Made by a program: the position numbers and the translations under genes. 12,247 nt of DNA. Source: an uncultured bacterium (lineage in GTDB: Bacteria; Hydrogenedentota; Hydrogenedentia; Hydrogenedentales; CAITNO01). The number at the start of each line of letters is the position of its first letter. Position 1 is the stretch's first letter. The DNA lies in assembly GCA_937923585.1 (NCBI GenBank), contig CALDSM010000786.1:1-12247 (forward strand), written 5' to 3'. This document shows, piece after piece, positions 5,887 to 11,953 of the stretch. Under the pieces are notes generated by a model. The model did not search any database, was not told the origin of the DNA, and worked only from the letters and a program-made list of their open reading frames with translations.

Positions 5887-6961
5887 GAGAGCCCCCCCCC
5901 GACGGCAGCAGTTTGCCGAACAGTCTGCGCACCGCCTGGCCCAGCGGCTTGAGCGGGCCCTCGGGCGCGATGGAGACAATCACGATCAGCATCGTGCCGA
6001 ACACGGCGTTGTCATAGCTGCCGAACCAGTCGCGCAGCGACAGGAAATTGATCAGCGTGCTGATGACGGCCACGCCCCACAGGTTCGCCATGCCGCCCGC
6101 CGCCGCCAGCGCCAAGTAGCGCACCGACTTGAGCGCGCTCGCCTCCGACGGGCCGATGCCGCCCGCGTAGTGCGTGAAGAGCACGCCCGCCGCCGACGCC
6201 AGGACCGCGCTCAGCACGAAAGTCCGCAGCTTGTACGACGCCGTGTTGATGCCCATGGCGTTGGCGGCAGTCTCACGATCATGGATCGCCAGCAGCGCCC
6301 GGCCCACGCGCGAGCGCACCATGTTCTGGAGCAGCAGCAGCACGGCCAGCATGATGCAGCAGGCGATGTAATAGTTCTGCACGCGCAGTGCGCTCTTGCC
6401 CGACACCACCAGCCCGCCGAAAAGCGGCCATTCAGGGACGCTGCTGATGCCGTCGGACGCACCGGTAATGGTGCTGCCCAGCACAATCTTGTAGACGATC
6501 AGGCCGAAACCGAGCGTGGCCATGGCGAGGTAGTGGCCCTTGAGCCGCAACGCGGGCCAGCCGATCAGCACCGCAATGGACACGGTGAGGGCCATGGCTG
6601 CGAGAAAGGCCGCCCACGGCGTTACCACCATGATTTGCGCGCCGAACAGGTCCTCCTTGAGCACGAACGCGTGGGCCGTCTTGAGCAACGCGGCCCAGGC
6701 CGTGTCCCTGTATGCGGAGAAATCGTGCGTGGTGAGCACGGCGGTCGTGTAGCCGCCGATGGCGAAGAAACCGCCGTGGCCCAGCGACACCTGGCCCGCA
6801 TAGCCCATCACCACGCCCAGCCCGACCACCACCAGCGCGTAATACAGCGACATGGTGAGCTGGGTCAGGCAGTACTCCTGTTCTGTTGCGCGCAGCAGCA
6901 GGTGCGTGCCCGCCATCGCGGCGAGCAGCAGGGGCAGAAGGATGAACCGGCGCAGTCTCAC
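5873..6961 (-). CDS. livM: Branched-chain amino acid type ABC importer, permease LivM
   Basis: 362 residues with about eight to ten hydrophobic segments; it forms the inner-membrane channel with LivH. The family hallmark GYAGQVSLGHGGFFAIGGY lies at about 53-71, and the cytoplasmic coupling loop GRALLAIHDRETAANAMGI at about 220-238, followed by a conserved helix with the YAGGIGPSEAS stretch. I chose the GTG start at 6961 over an ATG at 7021. The GTG has an SD (GGGAG, seven bases away), lies one base after the livH stop, and begins VRLRRFILLPLLL, a normal first helix. The ATG would add 20 non-matching residues and a 59-base overlap. Between the second and third helices there is an unusually long hydrophilic stretch (about 77-115, THDFSAY... 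to ...FGAQIM). The C-terminal tail is encoded by the G9 tract. Confidence 0.93.
   Translation of the reverse strand: MRLRRFILLPLLLAAMAGTHLLLRATEQEYCLTQLTMSLYYALVVVGLGVVMGYAGQVSLGHGGFFAIGGYTTAVLTTHDFSAYRDTAWAALLKTAHAFVLKEDLFGAQIMVVTPWAAFLAAMALTVSIAVLIGWPALRLKGHYLAMATLGFGLIVYKIVLGSTITGASDGISSVPEWPLFGGLVVSGKSALRVQNYYIACCIMLAVLLLLQNMVRSRVGRALLAIHDRETAANAMGINTASYKLRTFVLSAVLASAAGVLFTHYAGGIGPSEASALKSVRYLALAAAGGMANLWGVAVISTLINFLSLRDWFGSYDNAVFGTMLIVIVSIAPEGPLKPLGQAVRRLFGKLLPSGGGSHGAA
5892..5900. repeat. Nine-base homopolymer (C9 plus strand / G9 minus strand)
   Basis: The run encodes three Gly codons in the last 11 residues of LivM (LPSGGGSHGAA) and sits five bases upstream of the livG ATG, where it can serve as its SD. 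A one-base slip would change the LivM tail and move its stop without touching the LivG reading frame, while altering the SD itself. It could also be a sequencing or assembly artefact. Confidence 0.9.
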
Positions 6962-6962
6962 G

Positions 6963-7856
6963 TCAGAACTCCCGAACGCTGTCGCCGGCGGGCGATCCGA
7001 AGAGGCCCTGCGGCCGCACAAACAGCACGAGCAGCAGCACCGCGAACGCGGTCACGTCGCTGTAGGCCGCGGGCAGCCTGCTCACGCTGAACGCCTCCAG
7101 CACGCCCACGATGAGCCCGCCCGCCACCGCGCCCATGGGGTTGCCCAGCCCGCCCAGAATCGCGGCGGCAAAGCCCTTGATTGCCAGCGGCCCGCCCATC
7201 TCGTACTGCGTCATGGTAATCGGTGAAATGACGCAGCCGGCCAGCGCTCCGATGCCCGCGCTCAGCCCGAACGACAGCGTGCGCAGGTTGGCGATGTTGA
7301 TGCCCGACAGCATCGCCGCCTCGGGGTTGGAAGAGCAGGCCCGCATCGCCCGGCCCTGCAGCGAGTAGCGCAGGAAGGAATGCAGCAGCACGAACACCAC
7401 CGCCACCGTGCCCAGCACCCACAGCACCTGCGGCGAGATGGCCGCCCCGAAGAGGCTTACCGACGAGACCTCGTTGCCGGTGAAGTAGGGCAGCGACCGC
7501 ACCTGTTCGTCCCAGACATGCAGGGCAACCTCCTGAATGACGATGGACAGGCCGATGGTGATGATGATCATGTGCATGATCGAATGGCGGTGCAGCCGCC
7601 GGAAGAACAGGATTTCCAGCAGGCAGCCGATGAGCGCCACTGCAACCACCGCCCCGGTTATCGCCACGGGCAGCGGCACGTAGAACGACAGGGTCACGGC
7701 GATCATGCCGCCCAGCATGACGAATTCGCCCTGCGCGAAATTGAGCACGCCCGTCGCGCTGAAGATCAGGTTGAACCCGATTGCAACAACGGCGTAAATG
7801 CTGCCCTTGGTGATTCCCGAGAGCAGATATTGCAGTATGAGATCGCCGCTACCCAT
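6963..7856 (-). CDS. livH: Branched-chain amino acid type ABC importer, permease LivH
   Basis: 297 residues, a typical LivH length (E. coli 308), with about eight transmembrane segments. The N-terminal family block GFNLIFSATGVLNFAQGEF lies at 27-45. The cytoplasmic coupling loop GRAMRACSSNPEAAMLSGI lies at 168-186. The conserved C-terminal helix region KGFAAAILGGLGNPMGAVAG lies at 227-246, and the protein ends with the usual VLFVRPQGLFG (277-287). LivH and LivM together make the channel. The ATG at 7856 gives the standard start (QYLLSGITKGSIYAVVAIG); only a weak GGGA precedes it. It is separated from livK by a 148-base gap carrying a hairpin repeat, while everything downstream to the PaaK-like gene is packed with overlaps or one-base gaps. 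Confidence 0.95.
   Translation of the reverse strand: MGSGDLILQYLLSGITKGSIYAVVAIGFNLIFSATGVLNFAQGEFVMLGGMIAVTLSFYVPLPVAITGAVVAVALIGCLLEILFFRRLHRHSIMHMIIITIGLSIVIQEVALHVWDEQVRSLPYFTGNEVSSVSLFGAAISPQVLWVLGTVAVVFVLLHSFLRYSLQGRAMRACSSNPEAAMLSGINIANLRTLSFGLSAGIGALAGCVISPITMTQYEMGGPLAIKGFAAAILGGLGNPMGAVAGGLIVGVLEAFSVSRLPAAYSDVTAFAVLLLVLFVRPQGLFGSPAGDSVREF
6969..6973 (-). promoter_or_regulatory. Ribosome binding site deciding the GTG start of livM
   Basis: GGGAG on the minus strand is seven bases before the GTG at 6961 and lies within the final codons of livH. It supports initiation at GTG rather than at the ATG 60 bases upstream. Confidence 0.7.
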
Positions 7857-7945
7857 GAATGCGTCCCGTAAGCGAAAGCCCCGGCCATGGTACCAACCGG
7901 AGCTTCACGCTGACAAACTTCCATATCAGTCCACTTTTCCCACCA

Positions 7946-7995
7946 CGTCATTGCTTCGCTTCGCTCGCAATGACGGTGGTCGCCCGCAATGACGG
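7946..7995. repeat. REP-like hairpin repeat between livK and livH
   Basis: CGTCATTGC (7946-7954) and GCAATGACG (7967-7975) form a perfect 9-bp stem with a 12-base loop. A third copy, GCAATGACG, follows at 7986-7994, giving a 10-base direct repeat with a 19-base period. The minus-strand core (TCATTGCGAGCGAAGCGAAG) resembles a palindromic repeat found widely in bacterial genomes. Placed just after the livK stop, the hairpin is positioned to protect the livK mRNA or to attenuate read-through into livHMGF. That would give the usual excess of binding protein over membrane subunits; this role is inferred from position. Confidence 0.75.
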
Positions 7996-8004
7996 GACCT
8001 GCCG

Positions 8005-9168
8005 CTACTTCTTGTAGATCGTGATCTTTCCGCCCTTGACCGTCATCATCTCAAACGCGTCCAGCGCAAGACCGGTGTGATCCTCGGGGGTCATGTTGAA
8101 AACGCCCGCCGTGCCGACCAGGCCCTTCAGCCCCTCGATGGCGTCGCGCACCTTGGCGCTGTCCGTCGAGCCGGCCTTCTTGACCGCCTCCGTCACGAAC
8201 AGAAGGGCGTCGTAGGCGTGCCCGCCGAAGGTGCTCACATCCTCCTTGTACAGCGCCTCGTAATCCTTCTTGTACGCCGCCAGCAGCGCCTTCTGCGGAT
8301 GGCTGTCCGCCAGTTCGTCCACCACCAGCAGCCGCCCCGCCGGGAAGAGCGTGCCCTCGGCCGCCTCGCCCGCCGCCGCCGCGTACTTGGGATTGCCGAA
8401 GCCGTGGCTGTTGAACAGCGGCAGGTCTAGCCCGATTTGTTTCATGTTCTTCAGCAGGATTGACTGGGCCGGTGCCACCGTCCAGTTGATGACCGCCTGG
8501 ACGCCCGCGGTGCCTTTCACCTTGGTAAGAACGTCGGTCAAATCGGTTGCCTTGGCGTCATAGACCTCGTTGCAGAGCAGCTCGATGCCCGCAGCCTGCG
8601 CCATGCTCTCCACCTGGTTCTTGCCGGCTTTGCCGAATCCGTCACTGCCGCTCAGCATGGCGACCTTGCTGATGCCCTTTTCCTTCATCGTGTTGAAGAT
8701 CCACGTGACCGCCTGGCTGTCCTTCTGCGGGGTCTTGAACACGTACTTCGCGACCGGATTGACGATGACCTCCGCCGCCGCGCAGGAAACGAGGATCATT
8801 TTGTTCTCCTCGCACAGGTTCTTGATCTGCATCGTCTCGCCGCTGGTGGACGGGCCGATGATCGCCAGCACCTTTTCTTCCTCGATCAACTGTTTGGCAA
8901 AAGAGACCGCCTTTTCCGGGTTGCCGCCGCTGTCCTTGATGACCAGTTCAATCGGACGGCCCAGCACGCCGCCCTCCTTGTTGATCTTTTCGACCAGCAT
9001 CTTGGCGGTCTTCTCCTCGGGCGCGCCGAGGAAGGAGGCCGGTCCGGTGACGGAGAAGATCGCGCCAATCTTGATGGGGCCGCCCTTGGCGTCCGCCGCC
9101 GCCGTCGGCATGCACAGCACCATGCCCAGCACCGCCATGCACAGACTGACCATTACCAGCTTCTTCAT
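8005..9168 (-). CDS. livK: Periplasmic substrate-binding protein, Leu/Ile/Val-type (LivK-like)
   Basis: 387 residues of the type I periplasmic binding-protein fold that captures the ligand and delivers it to LivHM. The signal peptide is MKKLVMVSLCMAVLGMVLCM and following, with likely cleavage in the PTAAADA region (21-27). The mature domain opens with PIKIGAIFSVTGPASFLG (31-48). Next come the NKEGGVLGRPIELVIKDSGG segment (63-82), IIGPSTSGETM (103-113, ligand loop), a TPQKDSQAVTW stretch (146-156) and FGGHAYDALLFVTEAV (314-329). The ATG at 9168 is supported by an SD GGAGG (9182-9178) nine bases upstream and by the position of the signal peptide. A longer in-frame extension to 9381 has no family match. 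It is first in the operon, with its own candidate promoter. The ligand is not determinable; binding proteins next to PaaK-like genes are often suspected of taking aromatic or acyl acids. Confidence 0.94.
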   Translation of the reverse strand: MKKLVMVSLCMAVLGMVLCMPTAAADAKGGPIKIGAIFSVTGPASFLGAPEEKTAKMLVEKINKEGGVLGRPIELVIKDSGGNPEKAVSFAKQLIEEEKVLAIIGPSTSGETMQIKNLCEENKMILVSCAAAEVIVNPVAKYVFKTPQKDSQAVTWIFNTMKEKGISKVAMLSGSDGFGKAGKNQVESMAQAAGIELLCNEVYDAKATDLTDVLTKVKGTAGVQAVINWTVAPAQSILLKNMKQIGLDLPLFNSHGFGNPKYAAAAGEAAEGTLFPAGRLLVVDELADSHPQKALLAAYKKDYEALYKEDVSTFGGHAYDALLFVTEAVKKAGSTDSAKVRDAIEGLKGLVGTAGVFNMTPEDHTGLALDAFEMMTVKGGKITIYKK

Positions 9169-9332
9169 GGAAATTATCCTCCGTTTAGTCTGCGGACCTG
9201 CCGCCGGTTCAAAATGGGAACTTTGTACGGACGTTGATCCCGGCATCTGCCGGAAAGCCTGCCATGCCATCCCTTGCCGCCAGACCAATACTGCGGGAAG
9301 GAACGGCAAAAGCACCGTTGACTCGTTCAAAG

Positions 9333-9361
9333 AGGATAATTTAGCAGCTTGCGCATTGCAA
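9333..9361 (-). promoter_or_regulatory. Candidate promoter of the livK operon
   Basis: Minus strand TTGCAA (9361-9356), a 17-base spacer, then TATCCT (9338-9333); each hexamer matches four of six sigma70 consensus bases. The predicted start near 9326 gives a leader of about 157 bases beginning with the 9302-9319 hairpin. The spacing is ideal but the boxes are only moderate. Confidence 0.4.
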
Positions 9362-9374
9362 GTTTTTTCTTTCG

Positions 9375-9403
9375 CGGACAAAATTCCGGCATTATGATAA
9401 AAT
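9375..9403 (+). promoter_or_regulatory. Candidate extended -10 promoter of the EEP-fold gene
   Basis: CGGACA (9375-9380), a 17-base spacer, then TAAAAT (9398-9403) preceded by TGA (9395-9397), which gives the extended -10 form TGnTAAAAT. The -10 matches five of six bases and the -35 four of six. The region is locally AT-rich in an otherwise GC-rich window. The start would be near 9410. Confidence 0.45.
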
Positions 9404-9586
9404 CAGGATTTGCGGCGAATCCAGAGGTCCGCCTGGACGCAAAACTTGGCCCCCTTTCCCTCTCTTCACCCCGATCCGGCTGTTGTTGCGCCCGGCGCGC
9501 AGTGCTGTCCAATGGTCCTGTAACCGCATGTTGCCTTTGTAAGTCTTAAACCAGAGACCCAGGGGCCAATTCAGGAGAACAGAACA

Positions 9587-10549
9587 ATGCGGCGGTTTTT
9601 CAAGATTCTGGCGGGAACGGTATGCCTGGGGGCGGTGCTGTGCGCGGCATTCTTGTCCTGGACGATATATTCTCTGCGGCCGGTTTGTCGCGAGGACTTT
9701 TTCCCGCCAGAGAAGGCAGGCGCGCAAACGGAGGCGAAGGCAGAATCGCAGCTCAAGATCCTGACCTGGAACATCCAGATGCTGCCGTCCCTTCTCGGGG
9801 GCTGGATTCCCCCATTGGACAAGATGCAGCAGGTGCGCGCGGCGTGGATTGTGGACTACCTCAAACAGCAGGACTACGACGTGGTTTGTCTGCAGGAGGC
9901 CTTTGACCCGAAGCGTGTGGCGGACTTGGTTGACGGGCTGCGGTCCGTGTATCCCTATGTCGTGCTTCCGCGCCGCGGCGGGCACTTCTGGCAGTTGAGC
10001 AGCGGCGTGCTCTTCCTGGGGCGAGTGCCCATCAAGCATGCGGCCCACGTGGTCTTCAACGTTGGCGCCGGCGTGGAACGCTTTGCCGCAAAAGGCTCCA
10101 CGCTCATCGAAGGGACCAAGGACGGATTCACCTTTCAGGTGGCGGGCACCCATTTCCCCACGGGCAAGGACGATTACAGGCTGTCCAGCCTGAAAACGGC
10201 GGAAGAACGCCTTCTGAAGCCGAATCGCCGAGACCGTGTGCCGCAGTTCTTCGTCGGCGACTTCAACATCAAGAAGGACACGCCCGAATACGGTGCCCTG
10301 CTGCGAGAGACAGGCATGACCGACTTTCCCATAGACGATCCGCGGCCCTACACTTCCGATTCGAACAACAGTTGGAAGCGCGGCAAAAGCAAGCTGGCCC
10401 ATATAGACCACGTCCTGCTGGACCCGCGGGGCACGCAGACCACCATCCGTACCCAGCACATCCAGCGTCCCACCCGCGAATACAACGGCCAGGCGATTGA
10501 CCTGGCCGACCACTACGGCGTCATCGCGGAGGCGCTTCTTTTGAAATAG
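9587..10549 (+). CDS. Endonuclease/exonuclease/phosphatase-fold protein, sphingomyelinase-like, membrane-anchored or secreted
   Basis: 320 residues. The EEP fold is a Mg-dependent phosphodiesterase/phosphatase fold. Ordered motifs are LKILTWNIQML (56-66, Asn62), VVCLQEAFD (99-107, metal ligand Glu104), AGTHFP (186-191, His189), FFVGDFNIKK (221-230, Asp225 and Asn227), HIDHVLL (272-278) and a terminal LADHYGVIAEA (306-316, catalytic His309). All catalytic positions are intact. WNIQMLP with QEAFD resembles the bacterial neutral sphingomyelinase/phospholipase C branch more than DNA-repair exonucleases. Residues 1-30 are a signal anchor or uncleaved signal (MRRFF, then a hydrophobic stretch 6-28), so the domain faces outward. 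An SD AGGAG lies nine bases before the ATG. The gene is monocistronic, divergent from livK and convergent with the dapB-like gene. The substrate (phospholipid, sphingolipid, nucleic acid or inositol phosphate) remains open. Confidence 0.87.
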   Translation: MRRFFKILAGTVCLGAVLCAAFLSWTIYSLRPVCREDFFPPEKAGAQTEAKAESQLKILTWNIQMLPSLLGGWIPPLDKMQQVRAAWIVDYLKQQDYDVVCLQEAFDPKRVADLVDGLRSVYPYVVLPRRGGHFWQLSSGVLFLGRVPIKHAAHVVFNVGAGVERFAAKGSTLIEGTKDGFTFQVAGTHFPTGKDDYRLSSLKTAEERLLKPNRRDRVPQFFVGDFNIKKDTPEYGALLRETGMTDFPIDDPRPYTSDSNNSWKRGKSKLAHIDHVLLDPRGTQTTIRTQHIQRPTREYNGQAIDLADHYGVIAEALLLK

Positions 10550-10573
10550 TCGCCGCAGCATGAAAGGGGGCGG

Positions 10574-10600
10574 CCGGAAGAATGAAGTCACAACTTCCCG
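10574..10600. terminator. Weak hairpin between two convergent genes
   Basis: The 63-base gap between convergent stops contains GAAGT-CACA-ACTTC (10584-10597), a perfect 5-bp stem with a 4-base loop. An alternative outer pairing joins CCGGAAG (10574-10580) with CTTCCCGCCGG. There is no U-run on either side, so intrinsic termination is doubtful; position is the main support. Confidence 0.2.
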
Positions 10601-10612
10601 CCGGTGGCAGAC

Positions 10613-11419
10613 TCACCAGACCTTCCACCAAGGCGGAATCTGTTCCTCAGCGAACTTGGCCTCGGGCTTGTTTATGTTGAAATAGGGGATCATCAAATCC
10701 TCCATGGTGTAGAGCCCGGTTTCAGCCTTGGGCATGTGCCGAACCGCAAAGAGCACGCCGTTTCCGAAGGCTTCACGCGTAATGGACTCATGCTTCAGCC
10801 GGACGGTCTGAAACGGGAATCCGAAGATGATCTCGTGAACACCGATGATGCCGCCGGCCCTTATGGTCTTTATGCTTTCCAGGGGGAGTTCCAAGCCTTC
10901 GGCGATCTTCTTGGCAGTGCCGGAGACTTCGCTCTTCTTCTTGAAATGTTCCTCCACAATCTCTATGTCGGTGTATGGGGCAATCTGCTTCAGAATCTTG
11001 GCCGCAATGATGAGGAAGTTGATGCCAAGAGTGATGTTGGGAGAATAGAGCACCCGTGTGCGGGTGGAGAGTTGGCGGATGTATTCCATTTTTTCCGGTG
11101 AATAGCTGGAGATGGCGTTGATGATGGTGATGCGCCTCTTGGCCGCCTCTTCCCCATAGTATTCGATGCCCTGTTCCGAGGAGAAGTCAACGATGGCGTC
11201 CACCGGGAACCGGTCCAGCAGTTCGGCCGACGAAAACTCATCCTTGGTATAGATCAGACCCGGCTCATCGGACTGGACGCCCAGAAACTCAGGCACAGAA
11301 CGGTGCTCGAGTCTTTGTGATTTGCGTATGACCCATTCAAGGCAGGTCTCCTTGGACTCCAGCAGCACCGATGCAACGGCTCTTCCCGCCCGGCCAAATC
11401 CCATAAGGCCCACTTTCAT
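10613..11419 (-). CDS. dapB: Dihydrodipicolinate reductase (DapB)-like NAD(P)H oxidoreductase, divergent
   Basis: 268 residues, the DapB length. DapB reduces dihydrodipicolinate in lysine/meso-diaminopimelate synthesis in the cytoplasm. The Rossmann loop is GFGRAGRAV (7-15), followed by VDAIVDFSS (73-81). PNITLGINFL (127-136) matches the PNFSLGVN block. EEHFKKKSEVSGTA (156-169) corresponds to the E-x-HH-x-x-K-x-DAPSGTA active site, with the catalytic His158 and Lys162 kept at the right spacing. Deviations are the second His (now Phe159), a missing Pro/one-residue deletion in DAPSGT, and the GTTG cofactor/substrate loop replaced by INAISSYS (100-107). It may be a diverged DapB or a paralogue acting on another substrate. 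An SD AAGGAG lies eight bases before the ATG. GC is about 53%, well below the neighbours, suggesting transfer or a different selection regime. No other lysine genes are in view. Confidence 0.75.
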   Translation of the reverse strand: MKVGLMGFGRAGRAVASVLLESKETCLEWVIRKSQRLEHRSVPEFLGVQSDEPGLIYTKDEFSSAELLDRFPVDAIVDFSSEQGIEYYGEEAAKRRITIINAISSYSPEKMEYIRQLSTRTRVLYSPNITLGINFLIIAAKILKQIAPYTDIEIVEEHFKKKSEVSGTAKKIAEGLELPLESIKTIRAGGIIGVHEIIFGFPFQTVRLKHESITREAFGNGVLFAVRHMPKAETGLYTMEDLMIPYFNINKPEAKFAEEQIPPWWKVW

Positions 11420-11874
11420 CTCTTGGTCTCCTTCTGTTTAAGTCTTGTCCGCTTTTCCTGCCTCTTGCAGGACCGCCCCCGGTCTGCGGGCGCACGGGAA
11501 GGCTTGCGTTGGGCGCAGGTGGACTCTCGAAGAGGAGGCGGAGTCACGTTTTGGAAATGGACAGAAAGAGGCGTGGAAACGCCCGAACTGTGGCCGGAAC
11601 TCCGCAGGCCTGCCCGGCCAATGCCCGCCGTTGCACAAACCCGCAGGCACGCTGCTAAGCGCCTGCGCGTTGCGCAGGCCAGACGATTGGTCGCCACTGG
11701 CACCGGCGGCGACGGCTTCCCGGCGCGAAAGCGGCCACAAAGGCCGTCGGCCCTGGCGGCAGAAGCAGCAAACCCCGGCATTCCTCTTCTCCAGAACGCG
11801 AAGATACGGCAGAATGGCGGCCCGACCATTCCGCAACGCCTCCGGTCGCGGATGCAACCGAACCCTTTACAGGT

Positions 11875-11903
11875 AGTCTATCATCAACGCTCCAATCTCA
11901 CAA
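11875..11903 (-). promoter_or_regulatory. Candidate promoter reading toward the dapB-like gene
   Basis: Minus strand TTGTGA (11903-11898), a 17-base spacer, and TAGACT (11880-11875); each box matches four of six consensus bases. It lies just downstream of the G-rich repeat and would produce a long structured leader. Support is by pattern only. Confidence 0.3.
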
Positions 11904-11910
11904 CAGTTGA

Positions 11911-11937
11911 CCCATCCCATCCCACCCCATCCCATCC
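11911..11937. repeat. C-rich pentanucleotide tandem repeat; G-quadruplex motif on minus strand
   Basis: Five units of CCCAT-type pentamer: CCCAT, CCCAT, CCCAC, CCCAT, CCCAT (11911-11935). Read on the minus strand this is five runs of three or four G separated by one or two bases, which meets the strict intramolecular G-quadruplex rule. It starts about 17 bases after the stop codon of the CBS-domain gene, on the strand transcribed from that gene, so it would be in that mRNA's 3' end and upstream of the dapB-like leader. Confidence 0.9.
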
Positions 11938-11953
11938 GCCCTTCGTCGGCGCA

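Larger units (their letters stand above)
9169..9586. other. Divergent intergenic region between livK and the EEP-fold gene
   Basis: 418 bases without a credible gene. They hold candidate promoters for both directions (9333-9361 minus, 9375-9403 plus), back to back with the -35 boxes facing each other. On the livK side the 5' leader would be about 157 bases with two small hairpins: AACGG-N8-CCGTT (9302-9319), right at the predicted mRNA 5' end, and CCGGC-ATCT-GCCGG (9240-9253). On the plus side the leader would be about 175 bases with no recognised riboswitch or strong structure. AGGAG at 9573-9577 is the SD of the plus-strand gene. No operator dyad stands out between the two promoters. Confidence 0.6.
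11420..11953. other. 534-bp hairpin-dense intergenic region upstream of the dapB-like gene
   Basis: No convincing gene. Open frames on both strands here (for example 11445-11876 plus, 11416-11829 minus) have no recognisable domain, start site or composition of a protein. The region is rich in perfect stems: CCTGC-CTCTT-GCAGG (11457-11471), GGCGT-GGAA-ACGCC (11570-11583), TGGCCGG...CCGGCCA (11591-11620), GCCTGCGC-GTT-GCGCAGGC (11661-11679) and GTCGCC...GGCGAC (11690-11713). The heptamer CGCAGGC recurs at 11603, 11642 and 11673. If the candidate promoter at 11875-11903 is real, most of this would be a leader of about 450 bases on the dapB mRNA, or an independent structured RNA. I could not match it to a known riboswitch; the lysine-riboswitch features are not seen. 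Confidence 0.5.

Noticed and set aside
5639..7090. 483-residue plus-strand open frame opposite livM/livG
   Set aside because: Antisense to well-supported liv genes, rich in Arg/His/Gln/Ala as expected from the complement of GC-rich coding sequence, and without any domain.
7946..7995. CRISPR-like array
   Set aside because: Only two or three short units with a palindromic layout and no distinct spacers; fits a REP-like element.
9169..9381. N-terminal extension of livK to 9381
   Set aside because: It would place 71 unmatched residues before a clear signal peptide; the ATG at 9168 has a GGAGG SD.
11420..11870. Lysine riboswitch upstream of the dapB-like gene
   Set aside because: Tempting because of the gene's role, but I could not find the conserved junction sequences of the lysine riboswitch; a covariance search would be needed to overturn this.
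11445..11876. Plus- and minus-strand open frames of about 140 residues upstream of the dapB-like gene
   Set aside because: No domain, no SD, overlapping frames on both strands in GC-rich sequence; hairpin density explains the composition better.
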